Positions 25,701 through 34,579 of a stretch of 64,000 bases of DNA are shown piece after piece. The position numbers and the translations under genes were made by a program. Numbering within the stretch: position 1 is the first letter of the stretch; each line of letters starts with the position of its first letter. The notes beneath the pieces were generated by a model. That model was not told the origin of the DNA. It saw only the letters and a list, made by a program, of their open reading frames with translations, and made no database searches. Source of the stretch: Bacteroidota bacterium (GTDB taxonomy: Bacteria > Bacteroidota > Bacteroidia > Bacteroidales > P3); contig JAEZKK010000023.1 of the NCBI GenBank assembly GCA_023415495.1, forward strand, positions 124,001-188,000, read 5' to 3'.

Positions 25701-26903
25701 TTAGTAAATCAAGTATTTCTCTCTTATCTTTTTAAACTCTTCTAAGTCTTTTGACCATGAGTTTTTTATAAATGTTTCAGATTGGTTTTGTTTTATCTGT
25801 GCTTTCAATTCTCTGGAGCCTGAGAGTTTGTCGAAAAAGGGTTGGAAAAATTTGTCTTTATTTGGATATGCTCTATACATTTCAATTAAATAGCTTAAAT
25901 CTATTTCATTCTTTATTTCACATTTCAATTTTAAACCATTGCATTGCTGGTTTTTGTATGGAGGATTATCACTTACTCCTTTAATTATCCTTGGAGTAAA
26001 ACTTATTATATCTTTTCCTTCAAGTCTTTTTGTATAATAATTAGGAAAACCTATAATCTCAAAAGGGGTATCAGTTCCTCTACCTACACTTACTGGTGTT
26101 CCTTCAAACCAACATATTGAGGGATATAATATAATTGAGCAATCGGTTCTTAGATTTGGGCTTGGAGAAATTGGGAGTGAATATTTTGAATTATGATTAT
26201 AGTTATCAATCTGTATTACTTTTAAATCGCAAATCAGATTTCCCCTTTCTCCTTCTACTCTTTTATTAGAAGTTCCTAACCACCTCTCTCCATTTATCAT
26301 AAGGGCATATTCCCCAATAGTCATTCCATAAACAATTGGCACTGGATGCATGCCGACAAAACTTACCAAATCTTTATCCTTTAATACTGGACCATCGATA
26401 TAAGAAGCATTTGGATTAGGTCTGTCAAGAACTATTAATGGTATATTATTCTCGCTACATGCTTCCATAACATAGTGAAGAGTTGAGATATAGGTATAGA
26501 ACCTTGTCCCTACATCTTGTAAATCGAATATAATTATATCATTATTCTGGAATTCTTCTTTCTTTGGCTTTTTATTATTTCCATATAGCGAAATAATAGG
26601 AAGATTGGTTTTAGAATCTATTGAGGAGTTGATTGCAGCTCCCGCCTCTGCCTCTCCTCTAAATCCATGTTCAGGACAATAAATAGCCCTTAGATTTACA
26701 TTTAAGCTAATCAAGCTATCAACCAAATGAGTCTTCCCAATCAATGAGCTTTGGTTCGAAACAACACCTACCTTCTTATTTTCTAATAATGGAAGATAAT
26801 CCTCAATGCATTCAGCCCCAACCTTAATATAAGTGTGATTATCTTGGGAGAAGAGATTAGTATTAATAAAGAAAAGAATAATAAAAAGAAAGATTTGCCT
26901 CAT
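25701..26903 (-). CDS. DUF1343 protein, exo-beta-N-acetylmuramidase NamZ-like
   Basis: 400 residues with a signal peptide (1-19, MRQIFLFIILFFINTNLFS). The DUF1343 family includes NamZ, an exo-acting glycosidase that releases MurNAc from the non-reducing end of peptidoglycan fragments. Seen here are VGVVSNQSSLIGKTHLVDSL, YCPEHGFRGEAEAGA (a family signature), IIFDLQDVGTRFYTYISTL and VLDRPNPN. An exported location in wall recycling or muropeptide salvage fits the signal peptide. Activity on a particular substrate is inferred from family only. Confidence 0.85.
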   Translation of the reverse strand: MRQIFLFIILFFINTNLFSQDNHTYIKVGAECIEDYLPLLENKKVGVVSNQSSLIGKTHLVDSLISLNVNLRAIYCPEHGFRGEAEAGAAINSSIDSKTNLPIISLYGNNKKPKKEEFQNNDIIIFDLQDVGTRFYTYISTLHYVMEACSENNIPLIVLDRPNPNASYIDGPVLKDKDLVSFVGMHPVPIVYGMTIGEYALMINGERWLGTSNKRVEGERGNLICDLKVIQIDNYNHNSKYSLPISPSPNLRTDCSIILYPSICWFEGTPVSVGRGTDTPFEIIGFPNYYTKRLEGKDIISFTPRIIKGVSDNPPYKNQQCNGLKLKCEIKNEIDLSYLIEMYRAYPNKDKFFQPFFDKLSGSRELKAQIKQNQSETFIKNSWSKDLEEFKKIREKYLIY

Positions 26904-26971
26904 AAGTAAAACGTATTAATAGTTTAATTTATAAGGCAAATATACAATTGTTTTTTTAGATAATAAGAAGT

Positions 26972-27766
26972 CTATTCCTTTCTTCTGTTTTTCTTATATC
27001 GCTTATACACCCACCTTGATAAGAATACTACTAATATTATTACCCATAAATAGGTTAGGGTTGTGAAGACTTTTAAAAAGACTTGAAGTCCTTGGGTTAG
27101 AGCTTCCCATAACTCGGAGAAAAATCTATTAGAATATTTATAATCCTTGTGGAAACTAATGTTTAAGGTGCTGTAATTTACTTGGTCATTTAAGTATTTC
27201 AATCTTCCTTGAGTTGCCTCTATCTCTATTCTTAAATCATTCAATTGTTTGTAAATCTCAGTAGTCTCATTAACATTCTTAGCCTTAGATAATAAATCCA
27301 ATAGTTTGGTTTCGTATTCTCTCTTTACCTTTAACCTTGACTCAATATCGATAAACTCTTCGGTAACATCCTTAACCATTATGGTCTTGCTCTCAATCTC
27401 CTTTATATTCTCGTCTTCAATTATCTTATTTAGAAAATTATCAAAATCCTTGGATGGCACCCTTATAATTAAGTCATACCCCTTTGAATCTTCATAATTC
27501 TCAATCTTTTCGTCTGAAATATATCCCTTATACAATATAACCTTAGACTTTATCCAATTATAAGTTTTCTCTATGCTATTAGTCTTGAAACTAATATATC
27601 CGTCTTTAATAAGTTTCTCACCAACTCTTTTTTCATTAGAATTTGTTTGCTCGTGTGTAACGCTTGCCTCAACCATTGTTCCTTCTCCGCTTTCGGTTTT
27701 ACTTCCACAACCAAAAACAATTAGTATAAAGAAAGATAGCAAGCTAAGTTTAAGTTTCCTTTGCAT
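26972..27766 (-). CDS. DUF4349 lipoprotein
   Basis: 264 residues. A lipobox (FILIVFGC, Cys20), a short linker, an extracytoplasmic domain beginning IKDGYISFKTNSIEKTYNWIKS, a coiled-coil region (about 130-185, ESRLKVKREYETKLLDLLSK and LNDLRIEIEATQGRLKYLND), a beta strand (VNYSTLNISFHK), then one transmembrane helix (about 228-250) and a basic tail (RWVYKRYKKNRRKE). This is the standard DUF4349 layout. The role is unknown. Having both a lipobox and a C-terminal membrane helix is typical of the family in Bacteroidota and Firmicutes. Confidence 0.85.
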   Translation of the reverse strand: MQRKLKLSLLSFFILIVFGCGSKTESGEGTMVEASVTHEQTNSNEKRVGEKLIKDGYISFKTNSIEKTYNWIKSKVILYKGYISDEKIENYEDSKGYDLIIRVPSKDFDNFLNKIIEDENIKEIESKTIMVKDVTEEFIDIESRLKVKREYETKLLDLLSKAKNVNETTEIYKQLNDLRIEIEATQGRLKYLNDQVNYSTLNISFHKDYKYSNRFFSELWEALTQGLQVFLKVFTTLTYLWVIILVVFLSRWVYKRYKKNRRKE

Positions 27767-27788
27767 AGTCTTAGTTTATTTCAATTTT

Positions 27789-28271
27789 TTAGTCTTTTAG
27801 TTCTCCAATAATTGGAACGTAGTTTTTACCGTATTTCTTTGCACATTTTGGACATGTAGTGTACCACATATACATTTTGCTTACCTTTAGATTCTTTTTC
27901 TCTAAATGAGATTCATAGTCTTTACACCATTTGCCATTTTCTTGAAACTTACCTTCGTAAACCTTAGAGTAGTATTTTCCAGTGAACTTTACATTCTCAA
28001 TTCCCTCAACCTCTTTGTCTATTGCAATGTAAATATTCATTTTCCACTTGGAAACATGCTCGCTAAGGGATATCATTTCTTCCTGATTAATAGATGAGAA
28101 ATTAATTAGCTTATCTAATCGTTTCATTACCGATGAGAAATTAATCGGCATATAGAAGAATGTTTTTACCTCCGACTTAACAAAGTTCTTATTCTCCCAT
28201 TCCAAAACCTTATCATCCCATTTTTCGGGTTTAAATTCTGGACAACAAATGTTTTCTTCTTTATTACTCAT
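27789..28271 (-). CDS. Conserved protein with CC...CPKC cysteines, function unknown
   Basis: 160 residues, no signal peptide or membrane segment. It belongs to a family I recognise from anaerobes, often labelled hydrolase without evidence. Conserved landmarks are the ICCPEFKPEKWDDK start, FFYMPINFSSVMKRL, the WCKDYE segment and the end MWYTTCPKCAKKYGKNYV. Four cysteines (two adjacent near residue 9-10 and a CPKC pair near 140) suggest metal binding or redox chemistry. The beta-strand pattern around NIYIAIDKEVEG and VKFTGKYYSKVYEG recalls GyrI/SOUL-like ligand-binding folds, which is only an inference. It lies 22 bp upstream of the DUF4349 gene. Confidence 0.7.
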   Translation of the reverse strand: MSNKEENICCPEFKPEKWDDKVLEWENKNFVKSEVKTFFYMPINFSSVMKRLDKLINFSSINQEEMISLSEHVSKWKMNIYIAIDKEVEGIENVKFTGKYYSKVYEGKFQENGKWCKDYESHLEKKNLKVSKMYMWYTTCPKCAKKYGKNYVPIIGELKD

Positions 28272-28325
28272 AATTTACCTCCTTGATTTTAAATTGAAAT
28301 TAATAATTATATTTATTTATGACAG

Positions 28326-28333
28326 CAAAGATA
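28326..28333 (-). promoter_or_regulatory. -7 element TATCTTTG for the CPKC protein gene
   Basis: Perfect TAnnTTTG on the minus strand, 54 bp before the ATG at 28271. The divergent clpB gene starts 85 bp away, and I see no clear box for it. Confidence 0.65.
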
Positions 28334-28418
28334 GTATTATTTTCTGACCTTTTGTCATATTTATTGGTTTGGAATCTAATTTGAGGCTTAAGATATAAAA
28401 TTAAACACATTAAAAGTT

Positions 28419-30563
28419 ATGGAAGGAAATAAAAAAAGATTTGACCAATTAAATCGTTATGCTCGAAATTTAAACGAAGAGGCTAAGAACAACAAGCTTG
28501 ACCCTGTTATTGGTCGTGATGAGGAAATTCGTAGGGTATTGCAAATTCTATCGCGTAGAACTAAGAATAATCCAATACTTATTGGTGAGCCTGGGGTTGG
28601 AAAGACAGCTATTGCCGAAGGCTTAGCTCAGAGAATTGAAAGAGCAGATGTACCAGAGAACCTTAAGGATAAGCAAATATACTCCTTGGATATGGGAGCT
28701 TTGATTGCAGGAGCTAAGTATAAGGGAGAGTTTGAGGAGAGATTAAAAGGAGTTGTGAATGATGTCATTAGTTCCAATGGAGATGTTATCCTTTTTATTG
28801 ATGAGATACATACTTTGGTGGGTGCTGGAGGAGGCGAAGGCGCTATGGATGCAGCAAACATTCTTAAACCAGCTCTTTCCAGAGGGGAATTAAGAGCAGT
28901 TGGAGCAACAACCCTCAATGAGTATCAAAAGTATTTTGAAAAAGATAAGGCACTTGAAAGAAGGTTTCAAATGGTAATAATCGATGAACCATCAATTGCT
29001 GATACTATATCTATACTAAGAGGTCTTAAGGAGAAATACGAAGTACATCATAAGGTTAGGATAAAAGACTCAGCAATTATATCGGCTGCACAAATGAGTG
29101 CAAGATATATTACTAATAGATTCTTACCCGATAAGGCTATTGACTTAATCGATGAGGCAGCTGCAAAGCTTAGGATGGAAATAAATTCTTCTCCAGAGGA
29201 GATAGATGAGGTTGAAAGAAGACTTAGACAATTGGAGATTGAAAGAGCTGCAATTAGAAAAGAAAAAGACAAGAAAAAAGAAGAGGAATTAACGAAGGAG
29301 ATAGATGAATTAAGCAAAACAAAAGAAACTCTAAGAGGAAAATGGGAGAAAGAAAAGAATTTGGTCGATGCTATTCAAGATGAGGTTAAAAAGATTGAAA
29401 AATATAAGATTGATGCTACTCAGGCAGAGAGGATGGGAGATTATGGTAAGGTTGCTGAGCTAAGATATGGCAAGATTAAACAAGCCGAAACCGACCTTGA
29501 AAACTATCAAACTAAGCTTAAAGAAATTCAAGGTAATGAAGCACTTATTACCGAAGAGGTTAATGAGAACCATATTGCAGAGGTTATTTCTCGTTGGACT
29601 GGTATTCCTGTTCAAAAAATGCTTCAAAGCGAAAAAGAAAAACTAATTAAGCTTGAGGATGAATTATCTAATAGAGTAATAGGTCAATTTGAAGCAATAC
29701 AAGCTGTATCCAATGCTATTAGACGTTCAAGAGCAGGTCTTTCGGATGACAAACGACCAATAGGTTCCTTTGCTTTCTTAGGCTCTACTGGAGTTGGGAA
29801 GACCGAGCTTGCAAGAGCATTGGCAGAATTGCTTTTCGATGATGAGAATATGATGGTTAGGATAGATATGAGCGAATACCAAGAAAGACATTCTATTTCA
29901 AGACTAATTGGGGCTCCTCCGGGATATGTTGGATATGATGAGAGCGGACAATTGACCGAAGCTGTTAGAAGAAAACCTTATTCTATTGTCTTATTGGATG
30001 AGATAGAAAAAGCACATCCTGATGTATTTAATATATTACTGCAAGTATTGGAAGATGGAAGACTAACCGACAATAAGGGAAGGGTTGTGGACTTTAAGAA
30101 TACAATTGTGATAATGACAAGTAATTTAGGTTCGGAACACTTGCAAGAGGCTATTGAGTCGAGCAAAGAAAATTTTGATTCAGAGTGGAATAAAGGCAAG
30201 GAAAAGGTAATGGAATTGCTTCGAAGAACCATTAGACCTGAGTTCCTTAATAGGATTGATGAGATAATTGTATTTAAACCTTTAAGAATTGAAGAAGTTA
30301 GAGAGATTGTTGTATTGCAAATCAATAGGCTAAAGGCTCAACTTAGAGAAAAGGATATTAGAATTGAATTTACCGATAAGGCAATTGATTTCTTAGCCGA
30401 AAGAGGTTATGAACCTTCCTTAGGAGCAAGACCAATCAAAAGAGCATTACAAAAACTTGTAATTAACGCCCTATCAATCGAATTAATAAAAGGAATAATA
30501 TCCCAAGAGAACAAAATAGAGGTAGACGAAATTGATAATCAATTAGTATTTAAAAAAGTATAA
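28419..30563 (+). CDS. clpB: ClpB-type disaggregase lacking the N-terminal domain
   Basis: 714 residues against 850-870 for full ClpB. It starts where the linker to AAA1 begins (residue 24 is in KNNKLDPVIGRDEE). AAA1 has Walker A GEPGVGKT (56-63) and VILFIDEIHTLVGAGG. The ClpB-specific coiled-coil M domain is complete (about 257-385, ending ARMSELQ-like KVAELRYGKIKQ). AAA2 has GSTGVGKTELARALAELL and GAPPGYVGYDE. The M domain and lack of a ClpP loop identify it as ClpB rather than ClpA/C. The roughly 145-residue N domain is absent: the 150 bp upstream encodes nothing like it. E. coli makes such a form from an internal start, and some ClpB/Hsp78 proteins lack it. Function: DnaK-assisted protein disaggregation. 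Confidence 0.92.
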   Translation: MEGNKKRFDQLNRYARNLNEEAKNNKLDPVIGRDEEIRRVLQILSRRTKNNPILIGEPGVGKTAIAEGLAQRIERADVPENLKDKQIYSLDMGALIAGAKYKGEFEERLKGVVNDVISSNGDVILFIDEIHTLVGAGGGEGAMDAANILKPALSRGELRAVGATTLNEYQKYFEKDKALERRFQMVIIDEPSIADTISILRGLKEKYEVHHKVRIKDSAIISAAQMSARYITNRFLPDKAIDLIDEAAAKLRMEINSSPEEIDEVERRLRQLEIERAAIRKEKDKKKEEELTKEIDELSKTKETLRGKWEKEKNLVDAIQDEVKKIEKYKIDATQAERMGDYGKVAELRYGKIKQAETDLENYQTKLKEIQGNEALITEEVNENHIAEVISRWTGIPVQKMLQSEKEKLIKLEDELSNRVIGQFEAIQAVSNAIRRSRAGLSDDKRPIGSFAFLGSTGVGKTELARALAELLFDDENMMVRIDMSEYQERHSISRLIGAPPGYVGYDESGQLTEAVRRKPYSIVLLDEIEKAHPDVFNILLQVLEDGRLTDNKGRVVDFKNTIVIMTSNLGSEHLQEAIESSKENFDSEWNKGKEKVMELLRRTIRPEFLNRIDEIIVFKPLRIEEVREIVVLQINRLKAQLREKDIRIEFTDKAIDFLAERGYEPSLGARPIKRALQKLVINALSIELIKGIISQENKIEVDEIDNQLVFKKV

Positions 30564-30584
30564 TCAACCCTCAAAACAACAAAC

Positions 30585-30625
30585 AAAAAGCTATAATCAA
30601 AATTGGTTATAGCTTTTGTTTTTTC
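30585..30625 (+). terminator. Intrinsic terminator after clpB
   Basis: Stem AAAAGCTATAATC (30586-30598) with GGTTATAGCTTTT (30605-30617), followed by a T-rich run. It may also serve the convergent gene ending at 30625. Confidence 0.85.
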
Positions 30626-32331
30626 TATTCATAATATTCATATTCAAACCTTACCAAATAAGAAGGATGTCTTTCTTCAACAAGATTTCCTATATCATCA
30701 TACTTATAATAAACATTTTCAATATTAGAATTGTCGCTATATACTATTGTATAATCCTTGCTAAAGGGTTTGTATTTATAATCTGATATTATAATATTCC
30801 CTTCGTTATCATTAATAATTCCTCTTATTAGTTTGCCTTTTGAGTTATAGAAAAAATTAATTTTTGAAGAAAAATAAGGATAATTATAAGCGTACTCTAT
30901 TAGTCTTTTATTTGAATCGTATTTCCAATTTTTAATTATACAATAATCTAAAGTATTTCCTTTATATATTTCTTCTCTTTTATAAACTAAAGTATCATTA
31001 TCATATTTATATATTTCTCTCCTATTGTTATATCCTATTATTTCTTTTTCAATTAATCTTTTTTTATCATCATACTTATATGTAGTTTGAGGAGTTTTAG
31101 TCTCGCAATCAAATCTTTTTATTAATAATCCATTTTCATAAATCAAAGTATCAATGCTAATGTAATTTGAAAATAATTCTGGAGTTTTAATAAGAATAAT
31201 TTGCTTTTCATCATTGTAGTTATATTCTTCAACATTACTCTCTCTCCATTTAATATTTTCTCCTACACGATCTTCATAATAAAATCTTACTTTACTTGAT
31301 AATGTATAATCGTTATTATATAAATATTCAATTTTATATGTTTGGTTATATGAGTCAGTTGGTTCATCAAATATCTCCTGAAGTATTTTATCATTTTTAT
31401 ATATGAATCTATGTATTATTGGAGGAGCATCTGCTCTATAAGTTTTGCTTTCAACCAATCTTCCTTTTTTATCTAATCTAACAACTTCTTTTTTTGGTTT
31501 TGTATAGATATCCCTTTCCCAACTAATAGTTTGGGATTTTCTGTTTAAACTATCATAAACATAAGTCTTTGTATTAGTTAATTCATTTCTAAAATATGAT
31601 TTCTTTTGTATTAAATCATTTTGAGAGTTATAAATATATATAGTTTTCTCTAAACGTTTATTTTTAAGATATTCTATTTCTTTTATTAGATTTCCTTTTT
31701 TATCGTACTTATATAGAGTGTATTCTCCCTTTGTTTCAGGTGAATAATCTTTAATCTTTTGTCCTTTATTATTGTATTCTATTATGTAACTACTAAATTC
31801 AACATTATTATTATAACTATATTTAGATGTGTTATTTTTATTAGAATCATAAGTGTACAAAACTCTATGTGAAAACTTACCATTAAAATCTGTAAGTTCT
31901 TCAATTAGATTATCAAATCTATCGTATTTATAAGTTTTTATTGATTGGATACTATCATTACGATAATCCTCCTTTTTTATACGTTTACCTTTTGAATCAT
32001 AGTAATACTTAGAAATTTCTACATAATCTCTTTTAGTATATGCACTATCTAAAACAATATTTAGATTTTCATCAAAGTATTTTACAGTTTTATTGATTCT
32101 ATGATTTTTCTTGTGGATTTTCGTTTCTTTTAAGTTTTGGAAATCTACAAAGATTGATTCAGAAGGTGTTATTGTATCTAAATAGCCATCTTTGCTGTCC
32201 TCGTATGTCTTTTTGTAAAAAGATTTTACTTTTCCCTTGAGTTTATAATCGTTTAATGATTGAGCATTAGCCAAGATAGTTAAGCAAAGAAAAACTATTA
32301 ATCCCAAGAATGCTTTTAAAGGAATACTCAT
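30625..32331 (-). CDS. Exported YD/Rhs-like repeat protein
   Basis: 568 residues with a signal peptide (1-23, ending ANAQ). The rest is a succession of about 20-residue repeats of the form YKYD...N.I.E, such as TYKYDRFDNLIEELTDFNG and YKYDKKGNLIKEIEYLKNK. This resembles the YD/RHS-type beta-strand repeats that build shell- or solenoid-like structures. It lacks the RHS core-associated motif, a toxin tail and a T9SS sorting domain, so it is not a polymorphic toxin; an envelope or surface role is inference. A relative with a sorting tail is encoded at 44356-45786. Confidence 0.7.
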   Translation of the reverse strand: MSIPLKAFLGLIVFLCLTILANAQSLNDYKLKGKVKSFYKKTYEDSKDGYLDTITPSESIFVDFQNLKETKIHKKNHRINKTVKYFDENLNIVLDSAYTKRDYVEISKYYYDSKGKRIKKEDYRNDSIQSIKTYKYDRFDNLIEELTDFNGKFSHRVLYTYDSNKNNTSKYSYNNNVEFSSYIIEYNNKGQKIKDYSPETKGEYTLYKYDKKGNLIKEIEYLKNKRLEKTIYIYNSQNDLIQKKSYFRNELTNTKTYVYDSLNRKSQTISWERDIYTKPKKEVVRLDKKGRLVESKTYRADAPPIIHRFIYKNDKILQEIFDEPTDSYNQTYKIEYLYNNDYTLSSKVRFYYEDRVGENIKWRESNVEEYNYNDEKQIILIKTPELFSNYISIDTLIYENGLLIKRFDCETKTPQTTYKYDDKKRLIEKEIIGYNNRREIYKYDNDTLVYKREEIYKGNTLDYCIIKNWKYDSNKRLIEYAYNYPYFSSKINFFYNSKGKLIRGIINDNEGNIIISDYKYKPFSKDYTIVYSDNSNIENVYYKYDDIGNLVEERHPSYLVRFEYEYYE

Positions 32332-32374
32332 AATGGTTTAAGTTTGTATATAGTATTATATTGATTTTCTTTGG

Positions 32375-32382
32375 CAAAGATA
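32375..32382 (-). promoter_or_regulatory. -7 element TATCTTTG for the YD-repeat gene
   Basis: Perfect TAnnTTTG on the minus strand, 43 bp before the ATG at 32331. Confidence 0.65.
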
Positions 32383-32430
32383 GTGAAATTTGAATTAGAA
32401 ATCCTAAAGTCTAATTCCCTTCTAATGAAA

Positions 32431-32563
32431 TTTGATTCTATTTTAATATAATGCCATTATACTTGCAATATAATGGCATTATTCTTACGATATAATGGCA
32501 TTATATTAGATTGGAATTTGATAAGAGTAGATTGAGGCTTGATTATGCGAGTTTTAAACTTGA
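32431..32563. repeat. Phased palindrome array E (TAATG-n-CATTA core)
   Basis: Three palindromes TAATG-C/G-CATTA at 32449-32459, 32471-32481 and 32493-32503, exactly 22 bp apart with 11-bp spacers. They are flanked by half-site units TTTGA at 32431, TTTGA at 32517, CTTGA at 32538 and CTTGA at 32559, spaced 21 bp from each other (the first 21 bp from the palindrome). In total seven unit centres run 32433, 32454, 32476, 32498, 32519, 32540, 32561. The combination of a locus-specific core with flanking CTTGA units is the same design as elements A, B and D. Confidence 0.75.
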
Positions 32564-32591
32564 TTTAAAAGCTTGGTTTTTGGGATACAAC

Positions 32592-32650
32592 CGATGGTTT
32601 TGTTGAATTATTGTATTGAATAAGGCTTTTTCTCATCGTTTCATCCAATT
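32592..32650 (-). pseudogene. Relic of the pabC 3' end with an internal deletion
   Basis: 32592-32620 is identical over 29 bp to 7454-7482, the last codons of pabC plus 15 bp beyond its stop. 32614-32650 continues with similarity to 7588-7624 (one mismatch in the first 22 bp, then more). The join is at the 7-bp direct repeat ATTGAAT (7476-7482 and 7588-7594), so 112 bp of the source are missing. It is non-coding and sits between arrays E and H. Confidence 0.75.
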
Positions 32651-32667
32651 AATACTCTCTAACCTTT

Positions 32668-32793
32668 TGTTAATTAACATTTGAGTTAAGAGAACTATCT
32701 CTTGATTCTACGAAAATAGAATCAAATTGCATTTTTTTAGAATCCCGAGTTAGTTTTCTGTAATATGATTCTATTTTTCTGTAATTTGACTCT
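32668..32793. repeat. Array H, diverged homologue of array G
   Basis: It begins with GTTAATTAAC (32668-32677), then GTTAAGA and CTATCTCTT, matching the reverse complement of 15313-15422 in the same order. It then carries GATTCTA (32703-32709) facing TAGAATC (32716-32722), another TAGAATC 21 bp on (32737), GAGTTAG (32746), GATTCTA (32766) and GACTCTA (32787, 21 bp on). It is less regular than the other arrays and lies just beyond the umuC stop. Confidence 0.6.
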
Positions 32794-32841
32794 AATCAAA
32801 AATAAGAGTTGATATCTTTATATTTTCACTCTTATCATTTA

Positions 32842-34101
32842 TTAATGCACCTCGAGGATTTCGTTTATATTGGTTGTGTAGTGGTTTGATAGTTTTTCTT
32901 GTCTCATTTTCCATGTTCTTCCATGGCTTTGTGCGGCAAGTCTTACAATATCTTTACTATAATATGAATTAATTTTATCAACAGCCTTCATTAGTTTCCA
33001 ATGTCTTGGGTCACTTTCTTCAAAAAGAGATAGCTGTTTGTTCGACTCATTTATAAAGTCCATTACAATAACTCCGGCCTTCTTATACTTAAAGCCTTTT
33101 TGATAAATCTTCTTTAGACCATTTGTTGCAAACTTAGATAATTCAATACTGCTATTGGTAGGATAGGGTAGCTTGAGGATAACGAAGTTTGAATATTGCT
33201 TTAAATCTTCTCGGAAATAATTTGTTGTTATAAAAACTTGAATCCTTGTGCAAAGGGAATGTTGCTTCCTTAGTTTCTCTGCACATTTACTTGCAAAAGT
33301 GGAGATTCTTTCTTCTATATCTTCCAAATCCTCCTTCATATTATCGAAGGTACGAGTTACAGCTATTGATTTTTTATCTTTAAATTTTTCTAATTCAATA
33401 CTTGGTATTCCTTTTAAATCTCTCATTAGTAATAACCCTACAGAGGTGAGGTTTTTCTTTACCCAATTCTCATCTAAATTAGTAAAATCAAAAGCGTTAT
33501 TAATATTCATTGCAAGTAACCTTTTTGAATGTTGTCGCCCTATTCCCCATACATCTCCAATCTTTGTCCACTTTAGGGCTTTAATCCTTTTATATTCGCT
33601 ATCTATAATATGAATTCCATTGGTTTGTTTTGGAAATTTTTTAGCAACTCTTGTAGCAGTCTTAGCAAGGCTTTTTGTTGGACCAATTCCTATACTTATA
33701 GGTAGATGAGTGCATTTTTCAACCTTTTTTTTTATCTCTAAAGCATATTCATAAATATCTTTTTCAATTCCTTTTAAACTAAGAAAGCACTCATCAATAC
33801 TATATATTTCCATTTCTGGAGAAAAGCCCGAAAGAATAGTCATAACCCTATTAGACATATCTCCATATAGTTCGAAATTGGCAGAAAACACAGCAATATT
33901 ATGCTTCTCTATTAAATGTTTTATCTTAAAAGCAGGAACGCCCATTTTTACTCCGATATCTTTTGCCTCTTGGGAGCGAGCAATAGCACAACCATCATTA
34001 TTGCTAAGTACAATAACAGGTCTTCCGATAAGTGAGGGATTAAAAACCCTTTCACAAGAGGCATAGAAATTATTACAATCTATATGTGCATAAAGGTTCA
34101 T
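32842..34101 (-). CDS. umuC: Y-family DNA polymerase V catalytic subunit
   Basis: 419 residues, normal for UmuC. It is a translesion polymerase. The catalytic acidic residues are in YAHIDCNNFYASCERVFNP (Asp8) and EIYSIDECFLSL, followed by a thumb and little finger region and the UmuC-specific C-terminus SHGRTWKMRQEKLS. It lies 9 bp after umuD on the same strand, giving a umuDC pair. As the last genes of the long dnaA run they could also have their own LexA-type control, but I see no clear operator. A shortened copy of its 3' part is at 53126-53403. Confidence 0.94.
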   Translation of the reverse strand: MNLYAHIDCNNFYASCERVFNPSLIGRPVIVLSNNDGCAIARSQEAKDIGVKMGVPAFKIKHLIEKHNIAVFSANFELYGDMSNRVMTILSGFSPEMEIYSIDECFLSLKGIEKDIYEYALEIKKKVEKCTHLPISIGIGPTKSLAKTATRVAKKFPKQTNGIHIIDSEYKRIKALKWTKIGDVWGIGRQHSKRLLAMNINNAFDFTNLDENWVKKNLTSVGLLLMRDLKGIPSIELEKFKDKKSIAVTRTFDNMKEDLEDIEERISTFASKCAEKLRKQHSLCTRIQVFITTNYFREDLKQYSNFVILKLPYPTNSSIELSKFATNGLKKIYQKGFKYKKAGVIVMDFINESNKQLSLFEESDPRHWKLMKAVDKINSYYSKDIVRLAAQSHGRTWKMRQEKLSNHYTTNINEILEVH

Positions 34102-34110
34102 AATTTATCT

Positions 34111-34569
34111 CTAAATATGTTTTCTAAGGCTCCAAGTAATAACACCTAAGATTTGAGAATTCATTTCTGGATTAATCTCAATTAATGGGAATTTTTCGTT
34201 AGAAGAAACTAAGAAACATTTATCCTTTGTTCTTTTTATTCTCTTTGTTGTAAACTCACCATCAATAAATATCATTGCAATATTATTATCTTTATATTCT
34301 AAGCTTGAATCAATCACTAATAAATCTCCTTCAAGAAAATCCTTATTCATAGAAGTTCCCACAACTCTTGCAAAATAAGTTGACTCAGGATGTGGCACAC
34401 ATTCCTTATTTATATCTATTCTCTGTCCGGTAAAATCGTTTGCTGGTGAAGGGAACCCAGCCCATATATTTCCTATAAATGGGAGACTAAGCTCTTGAGA
34501 CTCTTTTGAGCCGTAAATCTCAAAGTCCTGTGTTTTTATTATTGGTCCTTCTAATTTTATTTTTGTCAT
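34111..34569 (-). CDS. umuD: UmuD-like S24 peptidase, polymerase V accessory protein
   Basis: 152 residues from the ATG at 34569 (a GTG precedes it). The self-cleavage site is Ala37-Gly38 in NIWAGFPSP, the nucleophile Ser73 in GTSMNKDF and the general base Lys109 in FTTKRI, at the spacing of UmuD/LexA proteins. RecA-stimulated autocleavage would activate the UmuD'2C complex. There is no DNA-binding N-terminal domain, so it is not LexA. It lies 10 bp after the phosphoesterase gene and 9 bp before umuC. Confidence 0.92.
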   Translation of the reverse strand: MTKIKLEGPIIKTQDFEIYGSKESQELSLPFIGNIWAGFPSPANDFTGQRIDINKECVPHPESTYFARVVGTSMNKDFLEGDLLVIDSSLEYKDNNIAMIFIDGEFTTKRIKRTKDKCFLVSSNEKFPLIEINPEMNSQILGVITWSLRKHI

Positions 34570-34579
34570 CACAAAAAAA

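Noticed and set aside
27789..28271. Calling the CPKC protein a hydrolase
   Set aside because: I know this label from database usage, but no hydrolase motif is visible.
30625..32331. Rhs polymorphic toxin
   Set aside because: No RHS core motif, no C-terminal toxin domain and no immunity gene; only YD-type repeats behind a signal peptide.
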